Source of the DNA: Carnobacterium pleistocenium FTR1
Lineage (GTDB): Bacteria; Bacillota; Bacilli; Lactobacillales; Carnobacteriaceae
Assembly: GCF_000744285.1 (NCBI RefSeq)
Contig: NZ_JQLQ01000002.1
Coordinates: 2,548,501-2,612,500 of the forward strand
Direction of reading: 5' to 3'
DNA length: 64,000 bases
Both the position numbers and the translations under genes were made by a program. Position 1 is the stretch's first letter, and every line of letters starts with the position of its first letter. This document shows positions 1 through 7,623 of the stretch, piece by piece. A model generated the notes under the pieces. That model saw nothing but the letters and a program-made list of their open reading frames with translations. It was not told where the DNA came from and did no database searches.

Positions 1-272
1 TACTGTTTCTTAATTGCATATGCCCAATTGCAAGCAACAAAAGATTCCTCCATTATTCCAGAAATCCACAGTTCTTCACATAGCTCAATTATTTCTTTTT
101 TTGGAAGTTTTTCGATACTTTTAAATGCCTCTTTGGAAATCTTCGAGACTACCATAGTTTTTACACCATACCGTTTTACCTCTTCCTTAAAAAATCTTTT
201 GCTACTTTCTTTTGTTGTTGCATCTGAATTATTGATTAGTTCATACCTTACCTGGTCTATTATTTCAGACAT
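1..272 (-). CDS. DNA alkylation repair protein (AlkD/HEAT-like), C-terminus cut by window edge
   Basis: Reading leftwards from an ATG at 272 gives 90 codons that stay open to the window edge, starting MSEIIDQVRYELINNSD and continuing KRFFKEEVKRYGVKT. This start matches the N-terminus of the AlkC/AlkD-type DNA alkylation repair family, whose HEAT-like helical repeats bind DNA and excise alkylated bases in the cytoplasm. A GAGGGTG ribosome binding site lies 6 bases before the ATG. The rest of the protein, including any catalytic residues, is outside the window. The identification rests on remembered similarity of the N-terminal repeat, so the family is likely but the substrate is not known. Confidence 0.72.
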   Translation of the reverse strand, partial: MSEIIDQVRYELINNSDATTKESSKRFFKEEVKRYGVKTMVVSKISKEAFKSIEKLPKKEIIELCEELWISGIMEESFVACNWAYAIKKQ

Positions 273-375
273 ATCTTACACCCTCGAACTTTTCTTATTT
301 TTCATTACATATTATTATCTCAACACTAGTAAATTTAATCAACCTATTGTGATTATCTTTTTTTGACATGTAAAA

Positions 376-407
376 AAATGAAAAGCTTAAGTAACAGCTT
401 TTCATTT
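376..407 (-). terminator. Intrinsic terminator after the GST gene
   Basis: A perfect 12-bp inverted repeat (AAATGAAAAGCT / AGCTTTTCATTT) with an 8-base loop is followed on the minus strand by a run of T. It lies downstream of the minus-strand GST gene and before the alkylation repair gene, so it separates two transcripts. Confidence 0.8.
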
Positions 408-458
408 CTCTAATTCTATTCTTTTATTTAATAAATGCGTTAATGTTATAAACCCTAC

Positions 459-1247
459 TTAATCTTCAAGTGGTTGATACTCCGCTTCCAAGCCTTTTTG
501 AACACCTGGTCGTTCTGCAATAAGGTGAGCCCATTTCAAAAGATGAGGGTATACATCCAGATTTAAAAATTCATAAGATCCTTCATACAATTTTCCTAAA
601 GCTAAACGACCATACCAAGACCAAATAGCAATATCTGCGATGGTATAGGTATCACCAGCTATATAAGGACGCTGTGCTAAAGTTTTATCGAGTAAATCTA
701 ATTGACGCTTCGTCTCCATCGTGAAGCGATCAATCGGGTATTTCATAGGCTCTGGAGCATAAGCGAAAAAGTGACCAAATCCCCCCCCAACATAAGGACC
801 AGCTCCCATTTGCCAGAATAACCAATTAAGCGTTTCGGTCCGACCATGAATATCTGTCGGAATCAGTTGTTTGTATTTCTCGGCTAAGTACAGAAGAATA
901 GAGCCGGATTCAAAAACTTCCACACGAGGACTTTGGCTTTGGTCAACAAGGGCTGGAATTTTAGAGTTAGGATTGATCTCAACAAAATCCGACCCGAATT
1001 GGTCGCCTTCCCCAATATTAATAGTGTACAAGTCATAATCTGCGTCCATTACACCCAATTCTTTTAGCTCTTCGAACATAACCGTGACTTTAATACCATT
1101 CGGTGTTCCTAATGAGTAAAGTTGGAATGGAGCCTCTCCTACTGGTAATTTTTGTTCAAAACGACTGCCAGCTGTTGAACGATTGCCCCCTTTATTTGAA
1201 TTCTCATCTTCCCACTGCCACACTTTTGGTAATTCATATTCCGCCAT
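459..1247 (-). CDS. yghU: Glutathione S-transferase family protein, YghU-like
   Basis: This 262-residue protein has the layout of E. coli YghU, a glutathione-dependent disulfide-bond reductase of the GST fold. An N-terminal extension carries VWQWEDENSNKGGNRSTAG. A thioredoxin-like domain follows (about residues 45-135) with LGTPNGIKVTVMFEEL and the ESGSILLYLAEKY glutathione-binding stretch. The C-terminal helical domain contains NWLFWQMGAGPYVGGGFGHF. The start at 1247 gives 7 bases to the GGAG site in GAGGAGTG; an ATG three bases earlier (1250) is the alternative. The gene stands alone between two terminator-bounded units. YghU enzymes act in the cytosol on organic peroxides and disulfides; whether this organism makes glutathione cannot be seen here. 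Confidence 0.88.
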   Translation of the reverse strand: MAEYELPKVWQWEDENSNKGGNRSTAGSRFEQKLPVGEAPFQLYSLGTPNGIKVTVMFEELKELGVMDADYDLYTINIGEGDQFGSDFVEINPNSKIPALVDQSQSPRVEVFESGSILLYLAEKYKQLIPTDIHGRTETLNWLFWQMGAGPYVGGGFGHFFAYAPEPMKYPIDRFTMETKRQLDLLDKTLAQRPYIAGDTYTIADIAIWSWYGRLALGKLYEGSYEFLNLDVYPHLLKWAHLIAERPGVQKGLEAEYQPLED

Positions 1248-1500
1248 CATAACACTCCTCATACTTTTTATTAGTAACCCTATCATACTACTTATGTACC
1301 ACTATTCTCAAATTTCTACTTCTTTATAATATTATTATTTCGGAAAAGTGAGCCAATGAATTGATATATTAACAGATTAAACCCTTTATTTTTTTGCCTA
1401 TTGAGGTATTAGAAAGCACTATAGAAGATAACAAGGGCGTGCCTATATGACCTATTCATGCTAGAATAAAAATAAGAAACTATTGGAGGATGATATTATT

Positions 1501-1881
1501 ATGAACCAAGAACTCGTTGAAATTTGCCTGCGTGTCAGAAATATTGAGGCTACTTTAGACTTTTATACTAACCTATTCGATTTTGAAGTTGCCAGTCACA
1601 GAAAATTCCCTGAAAATAAGTTTGATTTAGTTTATCTTAATTCTCCTGGTTCTTCTGTACAAATTGAACTTACTTACAATTATGATGCTGAGCCATACGA
1701 TGTAGGAAACGGCTTCAGTCATTTAGGTGTAACTGTTAGTGACTTAGAAAAAATGCATGAGATTTGTAAAGCTTCTGCATACGAAACAGGTGATTTAAGA
1801 GGACTTTCAGGCGGCACACCTACCTATTTCTTTGTGACGGACCCTGATGGTTATCGGATTGAAGTAAAACGCGCAAAATAA
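1501..1881 (+). CDS. Glyoxalase/VOC family protein, lactoylglutathione lyase-like
   Basis: This 126-residue protein covers one full glyoxalase I monomer with two beta-alpha-beta-beta-beta modules. Against E. coli GloA, three of the four metal ligands are visible: Glu56 in QIELTYN, His74 in FSHLGV and Glu121 in GYRIEV. The first ligand, normally His, is Glu7 in LVEICLRV. Glyoxalase I isomerises the methylglyoxal-thiol adduct, and the IELTYN and DPDGY motifs are close to GloA. The ATG at 1501 follows GGAGG by 11 bases; a TTG at 1483 lies before this site and is unlikely to be the start. It is a single gene on the lagging strand with its own terminator. The substrate is uncertain because of the ligand change. 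Confidence 0.82.
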   Translation: MNQELVEICLRVRNIEATLDFYTNLFDFEVASHRKFPENKFDLVYLNSPGSSVQIELTYNYDAEPYDVGNGFSHLGVTVSDLEKMHEICKASAYETGDLRGLSGGTPTYFFVTDPDGYRIEVKRAK

Positions 1882-1900
1882 TTTTTCGAATATACTAAAT

Positions 1901-1939
1901 GTAAGCATATTGGTTATTGCCAATATGCTTACATTTTTT
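1901..1939 (+). terminator. Intrinsic terminator after the glyoxalase-fold gene
   Basis: A perfect 13-bp stem (GTAAGCATATTGG / CCAATATGCTTAC) with a 6-base loop is followed by ATTTTTTA, 20 bases after the stop codon of the upstream gene. Confidence 0.9.
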
Positions 1940-2042
1940 AATTCCTTTTTTAATTCCTTTTTCTCATTATTTTGCATGTATAAACAACTGCTTATCATCA
2001 CACAAGATCCCTTGTCAATTCATTATTTTTTTTTAACCTCAT

Positions 2043-2522
2043 TTACTTATGATACGGTTCATTCCGGACAATTTTGAATCCACGATAGATTTGCTCGATT
2101 AATACTAAACGCATCAATTGATGAGGAAGCGTCATTTTCCCAAACGAGATAGGGGTATTGCTTCGTTTCATTACTGCATCGCTTAAACCTAATGACCCAC
2201 CTATAACAAAGACAATTGTACTTTTACCTTGAACGCCTAATTGTTCAATTTCTTTCGCAAATGCTTCTGAGGTGCGTTGTTTCCCTTCAATAGCTAATGC
2301 AAATACATATGCTTGATCCGGAATCTTTGCTAAAATGCGTTCGCCTTCTTTTTCTTTTACCTGAATCATCTCAGCTTCGCTTAATTTCTCAGGTGCCTTT
2401 TCATCTGGAACTTCAATTAATTCTAATTTGCAATATGCTGATAATCTCTTAACGTATTCGGCAATTCCCATTTTTAAATATTTCTCTTTTAATTTACCCA
2501 CAGTTATTATTTTAATGTTCAA
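2043..2522 (-). CDS. rlmH: 23S rRNA (pseudouridine1915-N3)-methyltransferase RlmH
   Basis: RlmH (YbeA/YydA family, SPOUT fold) methylates N3 of pseudouridine 1915 in helix 69 of 23S rRNA on assembled 70S ribosomes. The protein is 159 residues from a TTG start, exactly the family length. It shows the N-terminal [17 protein letters not shown], the SAM-binding knot loop [13 protein letters not shown], and the C-terminal [17 protein letters not shown] with final EPYHK. The TTG at 2522 is preceded by AGGAGG nine bases upstream, and no in-frame ATG fits the family start. It lies downstream of the wal-htrA cluster, the same neighbourhood as yydA in Bacillus. Two perfect DnaA boxes sit in its 5' region. 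Confidence 0.96.
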   Translation of the reverse strand: MNIKIITVGKLKEKYLKMGIAEYVKRLSAYCKLELIEVPDEKAPEKLSEAEMIQVKEKEGERILAKIPDQAYVFALAIEGKQRTSEAFAKEIEQLGVQGKSTIVFVIGGSLGLSDAVMKRSNTPISFGKMTLPHQLMRLVLIEQIYRGFKIVRNEPYHK

Positions 2523-2548
2523 AAAAGTTATCCTCCTATAATCACAGG

Positions 2549-2887
2549 TTATCCACAAAAGTTATCCACATGTCCACAACTCTATATCATTATCTAGTGG
2601 TAGAATGTTTGTTCGACACTACATATATTGCATCCTTATCGCAATAACTACATTTTTTTATCGAGTTATCAACAAGCAATAATTGGTCTAAAATCGGCAT
2701 TTCAAAACCGCCATAAACCGCGTCATCTAAAGCTTCTTCTACATGTTCTTGACAAGCCATAATTTCATCCATCCACAGTACCCCCTTCGTTTTGTGGATA
2801 ACTTTTTTTGCTCCCACAAACCTTTCTCCTGTTATTTTACAGCACTTATCCACAATGTTCAAAACTTTTTCATTCTAATTATCCACA
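2549..2887. promoter_or_regulatory. Cluster of DnaA boxes around the rlmH-htrA interval
   Basis: Five perfect 9-mers TTATCCACA (either strand) are visible at 2549-2557, 2562-2570, 2793-2801 (reverse), 2846-2854 and 2879-2887, plus a one-mismatch copy (TTATCAACA) at 2666-2674. That is six sites in 340 bp, about 28 kb from dnaA. Bacillus subtilis has a DnaA-box cluster at yydA, the rlmH orthologue, that helps restrain initiation. The conserved position suggests a similar DnaA-titration or regulatory site here. Confidence 0.75.
2590..2772 (-). CDS. CxxH/CxxC protein, BA_5709 family
   Basis: This 60-residue protein carries ACQEH near the N-terminus and CSYCDKDA near the C-terminus, the paired CxxH and CxxC motifs that define a small Firmicutes family encoded beside rlmH. 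The four ligands probably bind one zinc ion; the function is unknown. The start at 2772 is chosen because a GGGGG run lies 8 bases before the ATG; upstream extension would add 30 residues unlike the family and run through DnaA boxes. The gene sits inside the DnaA-box cluster, and its 5' side contains the reverse box at 2793. It lies just upstream of rlmH and is probably cotranscribed. Confidence 0.85.
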   Translation of the reverse strand: MDEIMACQEHVEEALDDAVYGGFEMPILDQLLLVDNSIKKCSYCDKDAIYVVSNKHSTTR

Positions 2888-2895
2888 GCAAACAA

Positions 2896-2933
2896 AAAAA
2901 CACTTTTAAATTGGTATATTTAAAAGTGTTTTT
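2896..2933 (-). terminator. Terminator after htrA
   Basis: A 15-bp perfect stem (AAAAACACTTTTAAA / TTTAAAAGTGTTTTT) with an 8-base loop ends in a T run on the minus strand, just past the htrA stop codon. Confidence 0.85.
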
Positions 2934-2957
2934 GACAAAAAGTTACTTACTATTCTA

Positions 2958-4279
2958 TTATAAATCAATTTCAGCAGTCATTGTAACAGTTGTAGTTTGC
3001 AGTTCACCATCATGATAATATTCGACTTCAATTTCTTTTCCAAGTTCTGAAGCATAAATTTCTTTACGCAAGGATATTGAATCGGTAACCTCAACACCAT
3101 TGAATTTTACGATGACATCATATTGCTCTATGCCGGCAATTTCAGCTGCTGAATCAGCTTGAACTTCAGATACTACAATACCAGAAGTAACTTCTTCGGG
3201 TAAGTTCAATACTGCTTCTTGTTGTTGTTCTGATATTTCGGTTAGATCCAATAAGCTGACACCTAACACTGGACGAACAACTTCTCCATCTGCTTCTAAT
3301 TGATTAATAATATCAACTACATCATTACTAGGAATAGCAAAACCCATTCCTTCAACAGTATCACTAGAGATTTTCATTGAGTTGATTCCTATGACTTGTC
3401 CAGCTATATTGATGAGGGCACCACCAGAATTACCTGGGTTGATTGCTGCATCCGTTTGAATAGCTGTTACTTCCCAATCAGCAACCCCGTCACCTGTTAT
3501 ATCAGTTTCGACACTCCGATTTTTAGCGGAAATGATTCCTTGCGTTACTGAAGAAGCAAAATTTGTCCCTAGTGGAGAACCAATTGCAATTGCTGGTTCA
3601 CCGACTCTTAGTACTTCCGAATCGCCAAAAGTAGCCACTGTCGTCACATTTTCAGCTGGAATTGACAATACAGCTAAATCTGTCCAAATATCTGTTCCGA
3701 TCAGTTCAGCTTCAACTTTTGTACCATCTTTTAAGATAACTTCAATTGCATCTGAACCATCAATTACATGATTATTGGTTACAACGTAGGCAGTATCATT
3801 ATCTTTTTTATAAATAACGCCACTACCTTCACCAGCTGTCTCTAAGTTACTATCTTCTTGCATGCCCTCCTCAGTTTCAAATGCATCACCAAAGTCTTGA
3901 GAAGTCTGTGATTGCATGTTAACAACTGAAACAACCGAATCTTCAACTTTTTCAACAGCTTCTGTCACATCAGAGGTCACATCTACACTAACATTTGTTG
4001 TAATAACTTCACCAGTATTTTCATCAACCATGCCTGTACTTATATCGTTATTACCACCATCATCTTCGGTAGCTAATAAGTAACCTCCACCTAGAGTTGC
4101 TACTATCAACCCACCGATCAGTCCTCCAATAATACCACCTTTTAAAGAGCTCTTTTTTTACTTTTTTTCGGTGAAGATTCCGTATTTATAGTGCTATTTT
4201 TTTTGGGATTTTCTACTTCTGTTTCTTCTTCTCCCTTAAACGGTAAATTTGTTTGATTGTTTTGATTCTCATCACTCAT
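2958..4279 (-). pseudogene. htrA: HtrA/DegP-type serine protease, apparent frameshift near the N-terminus
   Basis: HtrA is a membrane-anchored surface protease that handles misfolded secreted proteins. The N-terminal cytoplasmic tail begins at an ATG at 4279 (MSDENQNNQTNLPF) behind GAGGGGTG and runs to a stop at 4142-4144. The glycine-rich membrane anchor (GGIIGGLIGGLIVA), trypsin domain and single PDZ domain continue in the -1 frame. The triad is intact: His in NNHVIDG, Asp in TDLAVLS, Ser in PGNSGGAL. The frame change must fall in or just after an A7 run (4153-4159), because the second frame has a stop just before it. One extra A would fuse the two parts into a normal HtrA. This could be a real mutation, slippage or phase variation, or a sequencing error. 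It lies downstream of walJ as in many Lactobacillales. Confidence 0.85.
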
Positions 4280-4416
4280 TACATTCACCCCTCGTGTTTT
4301 TATACTTCTAGCATAATCTTTACATTTGAATTTTATATGAAATTTTTGGGATATTTCCACCATTTCTTATGTAAGTTTAACACTAAACCCTCTTTAAGTG
4401 ATTATTGAAGCTTAGC

Positions 4417-4467
4417 AAAAAAATGAACTGCTCATGAAAGTTAAAATTCATAAGAAATTCATTTTTT
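4417..4467 (-). terminator. Possible terminator after walJ
   Basis: On the minus strand AAAAAATGAA pairs with TTCATTTTTT around a second short hairpin (ATGAA/TTCAT), ending in a T run six bases past the walJ stop. The stem is AT-only in large part, so it may be weak. Confidence 0.45.
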
Positions 4468-4472
4468 ATTGT

Positions 4473-5285
4473 TTAAACCACAAACAACGGAGTCGGTGCT
4501 ACAGGATCTGTATCAAACACTAAAAATTTATCCTCTACTCCAGTTTCTTTTTCTTTTAGAATATTGACAGCCGTCATATGTGCCAATTCTTTTAAATTAT
4601 TATCTTTGCTTAGGTGACCTAGATACACTCTTTTAGTAGCGTCCCCTATAATTTCAGCTAAAGCTAAAGCTCCGTCTTCATTTGATAGATGACCTTTATC
4701 TCCCAAGATACGTTGCTTTAAATGCCATGGGTAATTGCCCATCCGCAACATCTCGAGATCATGATTGCTCTCAAAAAGATACGCATCTGCATTCGAAACA
4801 ATACCTCTCATACGATCGCTCACATAGCCTGTATCTGTTAACATCACAAAATTCTTATTGTCCTTATGAAAACTGTAAAACTGAGGAGCAATCGCATCAT
4901 GAGAAACACCAAAGCTTTCAATATCTATATCCCCGATAGTCATCGTTTTACCCATTTCAAATAAATATTTTTGCTCCGTTTTGATTGCACCAACAATAGG
5001 GTTCATCGCTTCCCAAGTTTGTTCATTTGCATATATATCTAAATGATATTTTCTAGCTAATACACCTATCCCATGGACATGATCTCGGTGTTCATGTGTC
5101 ACTAAAATGCCATCTAAGTCTGCTATATCACGATTTATTTTTTTTAGTAATTCTGCTATTTTTTTCCCGCTTAATCCGCTATCTACTAGTAGTTTCTTTT
5201 TTTCGGATTCTATATAAGTAACATTTCCAGAACTTCCACTGGCAAGAATGCTAACCTTTAATCCATTTACTTTATTGGATATCAT
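4473..5285 (-). CDS. walJ: MBL-fold metallo-hydrolase WalJ (YycJ)
   Basis: WalJ is the conserved metallo-beta-lactamase-fold protein of the WalRK gene cluster, a cytoplasmic nuclease-like hydrolase linked genetically to cell wall and DNA replication control. The 270-residue protein has the metal-binding signature THEHRDHVHG (about residues 63-72), LTDTGYVSD, ESNHD and LGHLSKDNN, in family order. ATG at 5285 follows GAGGAGG by 9 bases. Unlike a tight wal operon, walJ has its own promoter-like sequence (5315-5342) and a strong terminator before it (5360-5417), so at least part of its expression should be independent of walRKHI. Function beyond the fold is not settled for the family. Confidence 0.93.
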   Translation of the reverse strand: MISNKVNGLKVSILASGSSGNVTYIESEKKKLLVDSGLSGKKIAELLKKINRDIADLDGILVTHEHRDHVHGIGVLARKYHLDIYANEQTWEAMNPIVGAIKTEQKYLFEMGKTMTIGDIDIESFGVSHDAIAPQFYSFHKDNKNFVMLTDTGYVSDRMRGIVSNADAYLFESNHDLEMLRMGNYPWHLKQRILGDKGHLSNEDGALALAEIIGDATKRVYLGHLSKDNNLKELAHMTAVNILKEKETGVEDKFLVFDTDPVAPTPLFVV

Positions 5286-5314
5286 CTAAAAAATCCTCCT
5301 CTATTACCCTTATC

Positions 5315-5342
5315 ATTTTACATCAAACTTATTTAAATTCAA
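5315..5342 (-). promoter_or_regulatory. Promoter candidate for walJ
   Basis: TTGAAT and TAAAAT hexamers are separated by 16 bases on the minus strand. They lie just after the terminator downstream of walI and 30 bases before the walJ start codon. Confidence 0.6.
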
Positions 5343-5359
5343 GTTTTCATAACGCAAAA

Positions 5360-5417
5360 AGACCCAAAGCAAAAGGTTTAATGTCAAGCTCGCACTTGTA
5401 CCTTTTACTTTAAGTCT
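5360..5417 (-). terminator. Strong terminator between walI and walJ
   Basis: Two 18-base arms (AGACCCAAAGCAAAAGGT and ACCTTTTACTTTAAGTCT) pair along their full length with a few G-U pairs. On the minus strand the stem ends in TTTTT. Confidence 0.8.
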
Positions 5418-5459
5418 AATGAATAAAAGAATTCTTAATTGTTAACTTAATCGAACATC

Positions 5460-6317
5460 TTAGTTAGCATTTATACTTTCCTCTACGGCAGCTTCTTCAG
5501 CAGTTGAATCCTCACTGATATTTGCACGAATAATACTCCCACTGAGAGCATCTACTCGCTTATACTCTATCGTTCCACTATTGGTGACTTCAATATACCA
5601 TACCGGCGCATACATACTTAACTTTTGTAACAAGAGTGTTTTAGAATAAGTTAAGACCGGTTTTTTAACTGTCGCACTTGCTGGTATTTCATCATTTTGA
5701 TATAAAATTTCAACCGCATTTTTATCTGTAATCAAGTTTCGACTTTCACCTTGAACCGTAACTGGACCTGCAAATGTTTGATCATAAGAAATAACTTGTC
5801 TTTTATCATTTAAATGAAAGACGATTTCCGATGTGCCATCTGCAATTGGGATATTGTTTGCAATTTGAGTATATTTTATTTTTTGATCAGATGAATTGTA
5901 ACTAAAGTATTGGTACTCTTTACCATACAAAACTTGATCACTTAGTACAAATTTATTTAATAGTTCAATATCTTCCTCTACTATCTCCAAGTCTTCTGAT
6001 AAAGTAAGCGGATTAGAAAGCAAACTACTATAAAGTGAGCCATCTTTTTCAACCGTTCCAGAAAGATTTTTTAATTGGGCAACATTATCTTCTAGTAAAT
6101 TATTCGTTTCAGCTTGGACATAAGGAACTTTATTTTCAGCTTCCGAAAAATCTGGTAAATTGATATTTTCATTTTCCATTTCTTCAATAAAATCAATTTC
6201 TTGATTTGAACTACTGGTGTAATAACTTTCATTTTTATCAAAATACGTGAAAATTAAAAATGTATTTAAAAAAATGAATGTAATGATAAAAATGATTTGA
6301 ATCCGTTTGAAATCCAT
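5460..6317 (-). CDS. walI: WalRK regulatory protein WalI (YycI)
   Basis: WalI is a single-pass membrane protein whose extracytoplasmic domain, together with WalH, modulates WalK activity. The 285-residue product begins MDFKRIQIIFIITFIFLNTF, giving a short cytoplasmic tail and one membrane helix (about residues 7-27), followed by a long extracellular region with the YycI fold (repeated SYNSSDQKIKYTQ and PVWYIEV segments). The start at 6317 is chosen because AGGAGG lies 8 bases upstream; it is one base past the walH stop region, indicating translational coupling. The two proteins form a membrane complex with WalK in Firmicutes. Confidence 0.92.
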   Translation of the reverse strand: MDFKRIQIIFIITFIFLNTFLIFTYFDKNESYYTSSSNQEIDFIEEMENENINLPDFSEAENKVPYVQAETNNLLEDNVAQLKNLSGTVEKDGSLYSSLLSNPLTLSEDLEIVEEDIELLNKFVLSDQVLYGKEYQYFSYNSSDQKIKYTQIANNIPIADGTSEIVFHLNDKRQVISYDQTFAGPVTVQGESRNLITDKNAVEILYQNDEIPASATVKKPVLTYSKTLLLQKLSMYAPVWYIEVTNSGTIEYKRVDALSGSIIRANISEDSTAEEAAVEESINAN

Positions 6318-6318
6318 A

Positions 6319-7623
6319 TTATTGACCTCCTTCTTCATTTAGAAGTAGGCTTTGTGCAATTTCCCAAGTACCGTCAATATTGACATACCAATTCGGTTCT
6401 AAATTGATAACACGATTTGATTCTGTACTATTTGTCCAGCTGTAACCAATTTTCATATCGTCGATCTCCGCACTACTATAACCAATTTGTGCTAAAGAAT
6501 CTAAGATGCTTGATCCACTTTGGAGTGTTTTTTGTTCTTCAACATCAGAAATAGGCGTCTGAGCTATGACTAAAGGAATTTGTAATCGTGATAATCCATC
6601 TTCAACAACTGTGATTTTTGTGGTTCCGTATTCAGAGCTTTCACTGAATACAGGAAATCCTTCAATATAGCGACGATACGTCACTTCTTTCGATGAGTCA
6701 TTAAAGTCAAAATAATGAACCGTAGAGGCCCAATTTTCATATTGAATCAATTGATTATAGCTTGATTTTAAGGTGTCTGTAATAGACAACTTATTTTCAG
6801 CACTTCGGTTTCGATAGTAAGTTAAAATGTCCGTATTTTCATTAATTTGTAACTCACTAACATAATCATTATAACTAACAATATTTTCAGAATTATCACT
6901 ATTTTCTCTAACTTCTGAAGTATCATCGAATAAACGTTCAATAAATAATTGATTTGTTTGTCTCTCAACCAAATAACTTAAGTAGGGCAAATCAATTTCC
7001 TCTATTGACGTATAAATTTGTTTTCCTTCTTCAAGAGCTACCGTTGCTGAATAAGATTTAGCATTATCCGCATTTAGTACCTCATTCAATATTTCTTGAT
7101 CTATTCCTTTTATTGATTCACTATAAAATAATTTTGAATGGGTATTATAAAAATAAATTTGACTAACATCATCTTGTGAAATATATATACGATTAATTGT
7201 ACGGTCCTGATACTCACCTGCAAGATCATTAAAGCTATCTGAGAATATACCAAAAGAAATATTTTCTGCAAAAACCATCTCTATTGCATTAATTTGACTT
7301 AATGTCTCTTGATATTCTTCATTTGTTAATTCAATAGGCTCTTCTACGGAATCCACTTCCCAATTAGTCATTTCTTTGGTTATAGATTCCACTACATCTG
7401 TTTGAGTAAATACACTTATTTCTTCATTTCTATGAAGAGCAATTTGAACAGGTCCAAAAACTTGTAATAACTTTCGCTCAATAGAAACAGAAGAAGTCGT
7501 TCCTTGACTTGTATTCGTCTCCTCATTAAATTGACTAGGCATTGTCCAAATAATAAAGGTTAGAAAGAGACTTAATGTAATAAGAGATATTAAGAGAATA
7601 TTTAGCATTACATCTTTTTTCAT
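6319..7623 (-). CDS. walH: WalRK regulatory protein WalH (YycH)
   Basis: WalH is the partner of WalI in controlling the WalK sensor kinase from outside the membrane. The 434-residue protein has one N-terminal membrane helix (about residues 8-28, NILLISLITLSLFLTFIIW) and a large extracellular region ending ...EPNWYVNIDGTW. The ATG at 7623 overlaps the walK stop codon by four bases (ATGA), and GAGGAGG lies 10 bases upstream inside the walK end; a TTG at 7629 is the alternative start. Length and order match YycH of Lactobacillales. Sequence conservation of this family is low, so the call leans partly on synteny. Confidence 0.9.
   Translation of the reverse strand: MKKDVMLNILLISLITLSLFLTFIIWTMPSQFNEETNTSQGTTSSVSIERKLLQVFGPVQIALHRNEEISVFTQTDVVESITKEMTNWEVDSVEEPIELTNEEYQETLSQINAIEMVFAENISFGIFSDSFNDLAGEYQDRTINRIYISQDDVSQIYFYNTHSKLFYSESIKGIDQEILNEVLNADNAKSYSATVALEEGKQIYTSIEEIDLPYLSYLVERQTNQLFIERLFDDTSEVRENSDNSENIVSYNDYVSELQINENTDILTYYRNRSAENKLSITDTLKSSYNQLIQYENWASTVHYFDFNDSSKEVTYRRYIEGFPVFSESSEYGTTKITVVEDGLSRLQIPLVIAQTPISDVEEQKTLQSGSSILDSLAQIGYSSAEIDDMKIGYSWTNSTESNRVINLEPNWYVNIDGTWEIAQSLLLNEEGGQ

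Noticed and set aside
28-366. Plus-strand 112-codon open frame at the left edge
   Set aside because: It is antisense to the minus-strand alkylation repair gene, has no ribosome binding site and reads as low-complexity Ser/Ile/Leu/Phe sequence.
2549-2887. Idea that the TTATCCACA sites mark a second origin
   Set aside because: No initiator gene or strand switch lies here, and gene direction is consistent with oriC at 32 kb; a regulatory DnaA-box cluster explains the sites better.
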